Assembly: GCF_037083825.1 (NCBI RefSeq)
Contig: NZ_JBAPLU010000014.1
Location: forward strand, 1 to 64,000
Length of the DNA: 64,000 nucleotides
Reading direction: 5' to 3'
DNA from: Klenkia sesuvii
GTDB taxonomy: Bacteria > Actinomycetota > Actinomycetes > Mycobacteriales > Geodermatophilaceae
The notes under the pieces were generated by a model. The model ran no database searches. It saw only the letters and a program-made list of their open reading frames with translations, and was not told the origin of the DNA. Shown piece by piece: positions 49,023 through 56,279 of the stretch (position 1 is the first letter of the stretch; every line of letters starts with the position of its first letter). The position numbers and the translations under genes were made by a program.

Positions 49023-51145
49023 CGCCCCCGGTCCAGCCACCCGGGCGGGTGCTGACCGGCGGGCGGTTGATCGCCCGGGTGCTGCTGGTCTGGACGCTGA
49101 CCACCGGCGCCCTGCTGCTGCTGGACCGCTGGCTGACCGGGTTCGCGATGACCGGGTGGTGGCAGCCGCCGGTGGCCGCGCTGATGCTGGGCGTGCTGGC
49201 CGGGGTGGTGTGGCCGCTGCTCATGCGGGTCGCGCTGCCGCTGGCCTTCTTCACCCTCGGCCTGGGCGGCTTCGTGGTGCTCGGCGCCGGGGTGCTGGGC
49301 ATCTTCACCGCCATCCCCGGCGTCGAGGTCACCTCGTTCGCCACCTCGGTGGTCGTCGCGGTGTCGATGGCCGGGGTCGCCGCCGTCATCAGCAGCCTGC
49401 TGGCCATCGACGAGGACGAGCTGTTCTTCCGCCGCGCCCGTCGCCGCGGCTCGGCCGGCGACGCCACCGAGGTCCCCGGGGTGTTGTTCCTGCAGGTGGA
49501 CGGCCTCAGCCACGCCACCGCGCAGCGCGCGGTCCGCGACGGCACGATGCCCACCCTGGCCGCCTGGCTGCGGGGCGGCAGCCACCGGCTCACCTCGTGG
49601 CACACCGACTGGAGCTCCCAGACGGGGGCCAGCGTGTGCGGCATCCTGCACGGCTCCAACCACGACGTCGTCGGGTTCCGCTGGTACGAGAAGGACCGCG
49701 ACCGCGTCGTCACCGTCTCCCACCCCGAGGACGCCGCCCTGGTGGAGGCCCGGCACAGCGACGGCGGCGGGCTACTGGCCCCCGACGGCGCCGGGCGGGG
49801 CAACCTGTTCACCGGCGACGCCCGGCACGTCTCCCTGACCATGAGCTCGCTGGCCGTCGTCGTCCCGCGCGGCTCGCGGCGCGACCGGCGGGGCCGGGAC
49901 CGGGTGGGCGCCGGCTACTACGCCTACTTCGCCAACCCGGTCAACGCGCTGCGCACCCTGGTCGCCGCGCTGGTCGACGTCGTCCGGGAGCTGGTGGCCG
50001 CCGGCCGGCAGCGCCGGGCCGACGTCCGCCCGCGCATCGACCGCGGCGGGCTGTACCCGCTGGCCCGCCCCGGCACGACGGTCATCGCCCGCGACGTCGT
50101 GGTGGCCGCCCTCATCGAGGACATGCTGGCCGGCCGGCCCGTGGCCTACGCCGACTTCGTGGGCTACGACGAGGTGGCCCACCACTCGGGCATCGAGCGC
50201 TTCGACACACTGGCGGTGCTGCGCTCGATCGACCAGCAGATCGGCCGGCTGTGGCGGGCCACGCAGCTCGCGCCGCGGCCCTACCACCTGGTCTGCCTCT
50301 CCGACCACGGCCAGACCCAGGGCGAGTCGTTCGCCGACCGGTTCGGCGAGACCGTCGAGCAGCTGGTCGGCCGGTTGTGCGGCGACCCCGGTGACGACCG
50401 GCGGCGCGGCCGGTCGGGCGCGGCCGAGGGCTGGCAGGCCGCCGCCGTCGTCGCCGAGGCGACCAGCGGCCCGGGCCTGGTGGCCCGCCGGCTGCGCGAC
50501 CGGGTGGAGCGGGCCGGGTCCACCGAGCACACGGCCCGCGACCCGGTCGGCGAGCCCGGCCGCGCGGCCCGGGTGGCGCCGGGCGTGGTGTGCGTCGTCA
50601 GCGGCCACACCGCGATGGTGTCGTTCACCGACCTGCCCGGCCGGGCGACGATCGAGCAGGTCGAGCGCCGCTGGCCCCACCTGCTGCCCAGCCTGGTCGA
50701 CCACCCCGGCGTCGGCTTCGTGCTGGTGCACTCCGCCGAGTTCGGCCCGGTCGTGCTCGGCCGCGACGGCCTGCACCGCCTGGACTCCGGCGTCGTCGTG
50801 GGCACCGACCCGCTCGCCCCCTACGGCCCGCACGCCGCCCGCCTCGTCGCCCGGACGTCGACCTTCCCGCACTGCGCCGACCTGATGGTCAACAGCCGCT
50901 TCGACCCGACGACGGAGGAGGCCTCGGCCTTCGAGCCGCACGTGGGCTCGCACGGCGGCCTGGGCGGCCCCCAGCAGCACGCGTTCCTGCTCCACCCGGC
51001 CTCCTTCGCCGACCCCGGCGAGGTGGTGGGCGCCGAGCACCTGCACCGGGTGCTGCGCGGCTGGCTGACCGACCTGGGCCATCCCGACCCGCGCGCCACC
51101 TCCCCTGACCCCGCCTTCGACCCCGAGGGCGCACCCCCGCGCTGA
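49019..51145 (+). CDS. Membrane-linked type I phosphodiesterase/alkaline-phosphatase-superfamily enzyme
   Basis: A 708-residue protein. Residues 15-130 hold four helices similar to the phage-holin-family (DUF4383/Phage_holin_4) fold. The remainder is an alkaline-phosphatase-superfamily domain. FLQVDGLSHATAQ (first metal aspartate), SSQTGASVCG (nucleophile threonine region), YADFVGYDEVAHHSG (second metal aspartate and histidine) and LSDHGQTQGE (Asp-His) are the expected ligands. Such enzymes cut nucleotide or phosphodiester bonds outside the cell. A long insert around 440-500 is arginine-rich. It ends the coupled five-gene run, with 40 bases before the next gene. Confidence 0.75.
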   Translation: MTPPVQPPGRVLTGGRLIARVLLVWTLTTGALLLLDRWLTGFAMTGWWQPPVAALMLGVLAGVVWPLLMRVALPLAFFTLGLGGFVVLGAGVLGIFTAIPGVEVTSFATSVVVAVSMAGVAAVISSLLAIDEDELFFRRARRRGSAGDATEVPGVLFLQVDGLSHATAQRAVRDGTMPTLAAWLRGGSHRLTSWHTDWSSQTGASVCGILHGSNHDVVGFRWYEKDRDRVVTVSHPEDAALVEARHSDGGGLLAPDGAGRGNLFTGDARHVSLTMSSLAVVVPRGSRRDRRGRDRVGAGYYAYFANPVNALRTLVAALVDVVRELVAAGRQRRADVRPRIDRGGLYPLARPGTTVIARDVVVAALIEDMLAGRPVAYADFVGYDEVAHHSGIERFDTLAVLRSIDQQIGRLWRATQLAPRPYHLVCLSDHGQTQGESFADRFGETVEQLVGRLCGDPGDDRRRGRSGAAEGWQAAAVVAEATSGPGLVARRLRDRVERAGSTEHTARDPVGEPGRAARVAPGVVCVVSGHTAMVSFTDLPGRATIEQVERRWPHLLPSLVDHPGVGFVLVHSAEFGPVVLGRDGLHRLDSGVVVGTDPLAPYGPHAARLVARTSTFPHCADLMVNSRFDPTTEEASAFEPHVGSHGGLGGPQQHAFLLHPASFADPGEVVGAEHLHRVLRGWLTDLGHPDPRATSPDPAFDPEGAPPR

Positions 51146-51185
51146 CCTGCTCAAGGACCGGGCACCGCCGTCCGATCAGGGAGGT

Positions 51186-51599
51186 GTGACCGTCCTGGAC
51201 CACCCGTCGACCGCGCCCCCCGGCGCCGGTCCGCTGGCCGCCGCCCTCGCGCTGGCCGGCCCGCTGGGTGCCCTCCTGGTCCTGTCCCTCGCCGAGCCCA
51301 CCCCGGCCGCCACGACCGCCGTGCGCACCGCCCTGCAGCGCGAGACCCGCGCCGAGGACTGGGTGGGCGCACTCGCGGACGGCGACGAGCTCGCCGTCGT
51401 CCTCGCGGTGCCGCCGGCCGACCTGGACGCCGTCGTCGACCGGCTGCTGTCGGTCGCCGAGCGGGTCGGCGGGGCCGCCGCGGGCGGGGTGTGCACCGCG
51501 GTCGCCGGCCGCTGCGCCGAGGAGCTGCTGGTGCGCGCCCGCGCCGGCCTGCGGGTGGCGTGGGCCTGCGGCGGCAGCCGCGTCGTCCGCCACCCCTGA
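51186..51599 (+). CDS. Stand-alone degenerate GGDEF-like domain protein
   Basis: A 137-residue protein from GTG 51186. It follows the fold order of a GGDEF domain: a LGALLVLSLA strand, a helix with AVRTALQRETRAEDWVG, then ALADGDELAVVLA where a cyclase would have RLGGDEFAVLL, then a helix ADLDAVVDRLLSVAERV. The GG pair and final phenylalanine are lost, so it should not make c-di-GMP. It has no sensor domain. Coming directly after a run headed by two GGDEF-EAL genes, it may bind nucleotide or compete for partners. GGGAGGT almost touches the start, so a later start is possible. Confidence 0.5.
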   Translation: MTVLDHPSTAPPGAGPLAAALALAGPLGALLVLSLAEPTPAATTAVRTALQRETRAEDWVGALADGDELAVVLAVPPADLDAVVDRLLSVAERVGGAAAGGVCTAVAGRCAEELLVRARAGLRVAWACGGSRVVRHP

Positions 51600-51695
51600 C
51601 CAGCGTGTTCCGCGCGTGGCGCGGTCACGTGAAGATCACGTGAACCCGGCGACACCCGCGCGACAACCGGTGCGCCCGTGCCCGACAGTGGGGCC

Positions 51696-52679
51696 ATGCG
51701 ACCCGACGCCCGCGCCTGGTTCCAGCACCGCACCACGTCGGCCACCGGACTGGCCGAGATCGACGTCCCCGCGCTGCTCGCCGCCAAGCGGCGCGGCGCA
51801 CACCGGGTCAGCGTCGTGCTGCCCGCCCGCAACGAGTCGGCCACGGTCGGCGGCCTCGTCCGCGACCTGGTGGCCCGGTGGGTCGAGGAGGTCCCACTGG
51901 TCGACGAGGTCGTGGTCATGGACTCCGACTCCACCGACGACACCGCGGCCCTCGCCCGCGCCGCCGGAGCCCACGTGGTGGCCACCGCCGACGTGCTCCC
52001 CGCACTCGGTTCCCGCCCCGGCAAGGGCGAGGCGTTGTGGAAGTCGCTGGCCGCCACCACCGGCGACCTCGTCGTCTTCATGGACTCCGACCTGCTCAAC
52101 GACGTCTCGCACTACGTCCCCGGGCTGCTGGGCCCGCTGCTGGCCGACCCGCGGGTGTCCTACGTCAAGGGCTGCTACACCCGGCCGCTCGCCGTCGACG
52201 GGCAGGTGCGCGCCGCCGGCGGCGGCCGGGTCACCGAGCTGACCGCCCGCCCGCTGCTCAACGCCCTCTGGCCCGAGCTGGCCGGCTTCGTCCAGCCGCT
52301 GGGTGGGGAGTACGCCGGACGACGGTCGGCACTGGAGCAGGTGCCCTTCGTCTCCGGCTACGGGGTCGAGGTCGGCCTGCTGGTCGACCTCCTGCAGGTG
52401 TGCGGGCTGCCCGGCCTGGCCCAGGTCGACCTGGGCACCCGGGTGCACTCGCACCAGAGCGACGAGGCGCTGGGTGCCATGGCCGGGCAGATCGTCTCCA
52501 CCGTGCTCGCCCGGGCCGCGCGGGGCAGCAGCGACCGGCACCGCAGCACCCCGGGCGGGCTGCTCACCCAGTTCACCCACGACGGCGCCGGCTTCGTGCC
52601 CTCCAGCACCCCCGTGGCGGTCGACCAGCGTCCGCCGATGGTGACCGTCCGCGAGTACGTCGAGCGGCTGGCTAGCTGA
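51696..52679 (+). CDS. gpgS: Glucosyl-3-phosphoglycerate synthase
   Basis: A 327-residue GT81 glycosyltransferase that joins glucose from a nucleotide sugar to 3-phosphoglycerate, the first step to glucosylglycerate and methylglucose lipopolysaccharides. It shows the GT-A start SVVLPARNESATVGGLV, VVVMDSDSTDDT, the metal-binding FMDSDLLND, and later GYGVEVGLLVDL with LGTRVHSHQ. ATG 51696 is favoured; a GTG six codons earlier is in frame. Its stop overlaps the end of the convergent HAD gene by eight bases. The usual partner phosphatase gene gpgP is not seen, though the HAD neighbour could play that part. Confidence 0.85.
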   Translation: MRPDARAWFQHRTTSATGLAEIDVPALLAAKRRGAHRVSVVLPARNESATVGGLVRDLVARWVEEVPLVDEVVVMDSDSTDDTAALARAAGAHVVATADVLPALGSRPGKGEALWKSLAATTGDLVVFMDSDLLNDVSHYVPGLLGPLLADPRVSYVKGCYTRPLAVDGQVRAAGGGRVTELTARPLLNALWPELAGFVQPLGGEYAGRRSALEQVPFVSGYGVEVGLLVDLLQVCGLPGLAQVDLGTRVHSHQSDEALGAMAGQIVSTVLARAARGSSDRHRSTPGGLLTQFTHDGAGFVPSSTPVAVDQRPPMVTVREYVERLAS

Positions 52680-53334
52680 GCGGCGTCTCGTCGAGCGCGG
52701 CGACGAGGTCGGCGGGGGTGTCGTAGAGGCCCACCGCGCCCGCCGTCCGGAGCTCGTCGTCGCCGAACCCGCCCGACCGCACCACGACGGCCGGCATGCC
52801 GGCCCGCTTGGCCGCCTCCACGTCGTAGACCGAGTCGCCGACCACGACCGCCGCCGCGTCGTGCGGCTCCCCGAGCTTGCGCAGCGCGGTCTGCAGCAGG
52901 TCCGGCGCGGGCTTGGAGGCCTCGACGTCGTCGCTGGTGGTCCACGCCTCGGCGAGCTCGCGGGCATCGAGCAGGTCGAGGTAGCGGTCGACTTGATCGG
53001 CCTTGCCGGAGCTGGCCAGCACCAGCCGGTGCCCCCGCTCGCGGACCGCCACCAGCAGGTCCCGGGCGCCCGGCAGCGGGGCCAGCTCGTCGAGCAGGGG
53101 CTGCACCTCCTGCTCCCACCGCTCGCGGGCGGCGTCGCCGATGCGCTCCTCGAGCTCGTCGCCCCCCACCGCGGCGACCAGCTGGTCACCGCCCATGCCG
53201 ATGTGCCGGTGCAACCGCCACACCGGCACGGTCTCACCCAGCGAGCGCAGGGCCCGGTACCAGGCCAGGGCGTGGTGGTAGTTGGAGTCGACGAGCGTGC
53301 CGTCGACGTCGAGGACGGCGATCTGACGGGGCAT
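52672..53334 (-). CDS. HAD-superfamily hydrolase
   Basis: A 220-residue phosphatase of the phosphoglycolate phosphatase/beta-phosphoglucomutase-like group. Motif I is AVLDVDGTLVDSN, motif II LVLASSGKADQ, motif III lysine in ASKPAPDLL, and motif IV VVGDSVYDVEAAKRAGM; all catalytic residues are present. A helical cap lies at about 18-85. ATG 53334 begins the first motif within eight residues, as is usual. It ends tail to tail with gpgS (eight-base overlap). The substrate is unknown; a sugar phosphate or phosphoglycerate derivative is possible from its neighbour. Confidence 0.85.
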   Translation of the reverse strand: MPRQIAVLDVDGTLVDSNYHHALAWYRALRSLGETVPVWRLHRHIGMGGDQLVAAVGGDELEERIGDAARERWEQEVQPLLDELAPLPGARDLLVAVRERGHRLVLASSGKADQVDRYLDLLDARELAEAWTTSDDVEASKPAPDLLQTALRKLGEPHDAAAVVVGDSVYDVEAAKRAGMPAVVVRSGGFGDDELRTAGAVGLYDTPADLVAALDETPLS

Positions 53335-53406
53335 GACCTCCCCCTGCCCGGGCGCGGCGGGGGCCAACCCCGGGCGGGCGCAGCGGGTGTGGGGCAGGAT
53401 CGTCGG

Positions 53407-53856
53407 GTGCCTCCCGCCAGCCCCACCGACGGGTCCCCGCCGCTGCCCGCCCCGCAGACCCTGGTGTCCCGCTGCCCCGGCTGCGGAGCGGTGCTGGCGG
53501 TCTCCCCGGGCCTGGACGCCCGCCACCCCGGCGCCTCCCCCGCCTGCACGCGGCTGTTCGACGTCACCGTGCGCGGCCTGCGCGACGAGGCCCCCAGCGA
53601 CCTGCGCGCCGCAGCGCTGCTGGACCTGGCCCAGCTGGCCTACGACGCCCAGCACGGCGACGACGCCGAGGCCGTGCGGGCCCTGCGCGCCGCCCTCGGG
53701 GAGGGCGCCCGCCGTCCGGTGCAGCCCCGGCGGCCGCCGGCCTGGCGCACCACCGTCGCCGACGTCGCCGCCGACCTCGACGTCGTCGACCTGCCCGCGC
53801 TGCTGCGGGCCTGGGCCCAGGCGGTGTCGGCGGACTGGGCCGGCTCGGACATGTGA
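53407..53856 (+). CDS. DUF5946-like protein with N-terminal zinc-ribbon pair
   Basis: A 149-residue protein from GTG 53407. A SRCPGCGAVLAV start with a later cysteine (SPACTRLFDV) could bind a metal. LLDLAQLAYDAQHGDDAEAVRAL follows, and the C-terminus is helical (WRTTVADVAADLDVVDLPALL). The pattern fits the DUF5946 family of unknown function. It is divergent from the HAD gene 72 bases away, and the TetR gene starts 33 bases after its stop (or overlaps it if GTG 53853 is used). Confidence 0.6.
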   Translation: MPPASPTDGSPPLPAPQTLVSRCPGCGAVLAVSPGLDARHPGASPACTRLFDVTVRGLRDEAPSDLRAAALLDLAQLAYDAQHGDDAEAVRALRAALGEGARRPVQPRRPPAWRTTVADVAADLDVVDLPALLRAWAQAVSADWAGSDM

Positions 53857-53888
53857 CAGCGCTCCCACGCAGCCCTATCCTGCACGCC

Positions 53889-54752
53889 ATGCCGCACGTG
53901 CTCGCCGACCGCCGGGCCCGCAAGAAGGCCCGCACCCGCGTCGAGGTGCGCCGCACGGCCCACCGGCTGTTCGCCGAGCGGGGTTTCGACGCGGTCACCG
54001 TGGCCGACGTCGCCGAGGCCGCCGACGTGGCGGTGCAGACGGTCTTCAACCACTTCCCGACGAAGGAGGACCTCTTCTTCGACGGGCGCGACTGGTGGGC
54101 GCACGGGGCGGCCGCCGCCGTGCGGGCCCGCGGCGCCGGCACCGGCGCGGTGACCACCGCGCACGCCTGGCTCGAGCACCACGTGCTCTACGTCCCCCGG
54201 CTGCTGCGCCGGCCCGCGGTCGCCCGCTACGTCGAGACGGTCCTGGCCAGCCCCGCCCTGACCCTGCGCCAGCGCGAGCTGTTCCGGCACGCGGAGGGCG
54301 AGCTGGCCGCTGCCCTGCACGAGGCCTGGGTCGACCAGCTCGGCGACCTGCCCGGCGTCTGCATGACCGCCGAGCTGCTGAGCGGGGTGCTGATCACCTC
54401 GGCCCAGGTGGTGCTCAACGAGCAGTGGCGCGCGGGGCAGCCGCAGCAGCCCTGCCCGTCACCGGCCGTGGACCGCGCGGTGGAGGCCGAGCGGGCGCAC
54501 TGGCGACAGCTCAGCCGCACGACGTTCTCCGCCGTCCTGGCCGGCCTCGGGCAGGTGGCCGACGCCCCGGACGCCCCGACCGGCATGGCCCGGGTCGCGC
54601 AGCTCGAGCAGCACCTGCCCCCCGACCTGGTGGCCGCGCGGCGGATGCAACCGGGCCTTCAGCGCGCGTCGACCGCCAGCACCGGCATCAAGGCGCCGTC
54701 GACGAGGGCGTCGAGCTCGTCGGCGGGCACCGGCTCGGCGAACGCCGTGTAG
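53889..54752 (+). CDS. TetR/AcrR-family regulator
   Basis: The DNA-binding domain spans about residues 9-65 (RKKARTRVEVRRTAHRLF, GFDAVTVADVAEAADVAVQT, FNHFPTKEDLFF), followed by an all-helical ligand domain. ATG 53889 is chosen; GTG 53853 upstream would overlap the previous stop. The frame ends at 54752, 94 bases inside the convergent TetR gene. The final 30 residues (ASTASTGIKAPSTRASSSS and on) look like an antisense reading of that gene, so the original stop may have been lost. Target genes are not evident. Confidence 0.75.
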   Translation: MPHVLADRRARKKARTRVEVRRTAHRLFAERGFDAVTVADVAEAADVAVQTVFNHFPTKEDLFFDGRDWWAHGAAAAVRARGAGTGAVTTAHAWLEHHVLYVPRLLRRPAVARYVETVLASPALTLRQRELFRHAEGELAAALHEAWVDQLGDLPGVCMTAELLSGVLITSAQVVLNEQWRAGQPQQPCPSPAVDRAVEAERAHWRQLSRTTFSAVLAGLGQVADAPDAPTGMARVAQLEQHLPPDLVAARRMQPGLQRASTASTGIKAPSTRASSSSAGTGSANAV

Positions 54753-55270
54753 CGGTCCCACCACAGGGCCAGCAACAGCTGCCCCAGCAGTCGCCGCCCC
54801 ACCGGCGTGACCGCCTCGCCGCGCGCCCCGGCCCGGTCCAGCAGCTCGTCGACCACCCCGGCCAGCGGGCGGACGACGGCGGCCTCGAGCCCGGCTCGCA
54901 GGTCGTCGTCGTGCCGGGCGGCCCCGACCAGGCCGGCGACGGCGCGCTCCTGCCGGTCGAGCGGGCGGGTCCAGGGCTGCATCAGCTGGAGCAGGTCACC
55001 GCGCAGCGAGCCGGTGTCGGCGGGGCGGGGCACCAGGTCGAACCCGCTCACCGCGTGGCGCACGAGGGCGGACATGGTGGGCCAGCGGCGGTAGATGCCG
55101 GCCTTGCCGGCCCGGGCCCGCGCGGCGACCCGGTCGCTGTTGAGCCGGCCCCACCCGTCGTCGGCCAGGATGTCGACCGCGACGGTGAGCAGCTGGTCGG
55201 ACAGCTCCGAGCTGAGCGGGCGTCCGGGGGACCTCGGTTCGGCTCGGACGGTGTGGTCGGCGGGGGTCAC
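54659..55270 (-). CDS. TetR-family regulator (TetR_C_11-like)
   Basis: A 203-residue repressor from GTG 55270; a TTG at 55291 is the other choice. The N-terminus (RPLSSELSDQLLTVAVDILADD, then GWGRLNSDRVAARARAGKAGIYRRW) is the three-helix DNA-binding domain, and residues 75-200 form the ligand domain. It is convergent with the other TetR gene, overlapping by 94 bases. The gap upstream of it (to menB) has the palindrome GTGTG-T-CACAC at 55329-55339, a possible operator. It lies downstream of menB on the same strand. Confidence 0.75.
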   Translation of the reverse strand: MTPADHTVRAEPRSPGRPLSSELSDQLLTVAVDILADDGWGRLNSDRVAARARAGKAGIYRRWPTMSALVRHAVSGFDLVPRPADTGSLRGDLLQLMQPWTRPLDRQERAVAGLVGAARHDDDLRAGLEAAVVRPLAGVVDELLDRAGARGEAVTPVGRRLLGQLLLALWWDRYTAFAEPVPADELDALVDGALMPVLAVDAR

Positions 55271-55328
55271 ACGGGCATGGTGCACGTTCAAGTGGAGTCA
55301 CCACAACGACCGAACGCGTCCATTGTGT

Positions 55329-55339
55329 GTGTGTCACAC
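55329..55339. promoter_or_regulatory. Possible TetR operator palindrome
   Basis: GTGTG (55329-55333) and CACAC (55335-55339) flank a single T within a GT-rich run, in the 108-bp gap between the end of menB and the start of the TetR gene. Its place just upstream of the repressor start suits self-regulation. The arms are short and partly formed by a GT repeat, so it could arise by chance. Confidence 0.3.
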
Positions 55340-55378
55340 CTCACTGTTGCGCACCGTGTCGCGTTGGCCCACGCAGAG

Positions 55379-56269
55379 TCACACATGCCAGGGGAACCGG
55401 GAGAAGTCCGCCGGCCGCTTCTCCAGGAACGAGTCGCGGCCCTCGACCGCCTCCTCGGCCATGTAGGCCAACCGGGTGGTCTCCCCGGCGAACAGCTGCT
55501 GGCCGACCAGGCCGTCGTCGGGCAGGTTGAACGAGTACTTCAGCATCCGCTGCGCGGTGGGGCTCTTCGCGACGACCGTGCGGCCCCACGCGAGCGCCTT
55601 CGCCTCCAGCTCGGCGTGCGGGACGACGGCGTTGACCATGCCCATGCGGTGCGCGTCGGTCGCGGAGTACTCCTCGCCCAGGAAGAACACCTCGCGGGCG
55701 AACTTCTGGCCGACCTGCCGGGCCAGGTAGGCCGAGCCGTAGCCGCCGTCGAAGCTGCCCACGTCGGCGTCGGTCTGCTTGAACCGGGCGTGCTCGGCGC
55801 TGGCCAGGGTGAGGTCGCTGACCACGTGCAGGCTGTGCCCGCCGCCGGCCGCCCACCCGGGCACGACGCAGATGACCACCTTGGGCATGAACCGGATCTG
55901 CCGCTGCACCTCCAGGATGTGCAGCCGCCCGCTCACCCCCGCGCCGGCCTCGTAGCCGTACTTGCCGCGCACCCGCTGGTCACCGCCCGAGCAGAACGCC
56001 CAGCCGCCGTCCTTCGGGCTGGGCCCGTTGCCGGTGAGCAGCACGCAGCCGACCGTGGTGTCCAGCCGCGCGTGCTCCAGGACCTGCAGCAGCTGGTCCA
56101 CCGTCTGCGGCCGGAAGGCGTTGCGCACCTCGGGCCGGTCGAACGCCACCCGGACGACGCCGCCGTCCACCGCGCGGTGGTAGGTGAGGTCGGTCAACCC
56201 CTCGAAGCCGGGGACGTCGGTCCACGCGGCGGGGTCGAAGGTCTCCGAGACGCCGTCCAGTGCACTCAC
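55379..56269 (-). CDS. menB: 1,4-dihydroxy-2-naphthoyl-CoA synthase
   Basis: A 296-residue crotonase-fold enzyme of menaquinone synthesis that closes the second ring of the naphthoquinone from o-succinylbenzoyl-CoA. Features include DLTYHRAVDGGVVRVAFDRP, the CoA/oxyanion segment FCSGGDQRVRG, VPGWAAGGGHSLHVVSDL, and the MenB-specific DADVGSFDGGYGSAYLARQ with its catalytic aspartate. The end SRFPWHV is the family's terminus. Length is normal. It begins 10 bases after the TPP-enzyme gene stop, so both should be on one mRNA. No other men gene is in the window. Confidence 0.95.
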   Translation of the reverse strand: MSALDGVSETFDPAAWTDVPGFEGLTDLTYHRAVDGGVVRVAFDRPEVRNAFRPQTVDQLLQVLEHARLDTTVGCVLLTGNGPSPKDGGWAFCSGGDQRVRGKYGYEAGAGVSGRLHILEVQRQIRFMPKVVICVVPGWAAGGGHSLHVVSDLTLASAEHARFKQTDADVGSFDGGYGSAYLARQVGQKFAREVFFLGEEYSATDAHRMGMVNAVVPHAELEAKALAWGRTVVAKSPTAQRMLKYSFNLPDDGLVGQQLFAGETTRLAYMAEEAVEGRDSFLEKRPADFSRFPWHV

Positions 56270-56279
56270 GGCCGGGACG

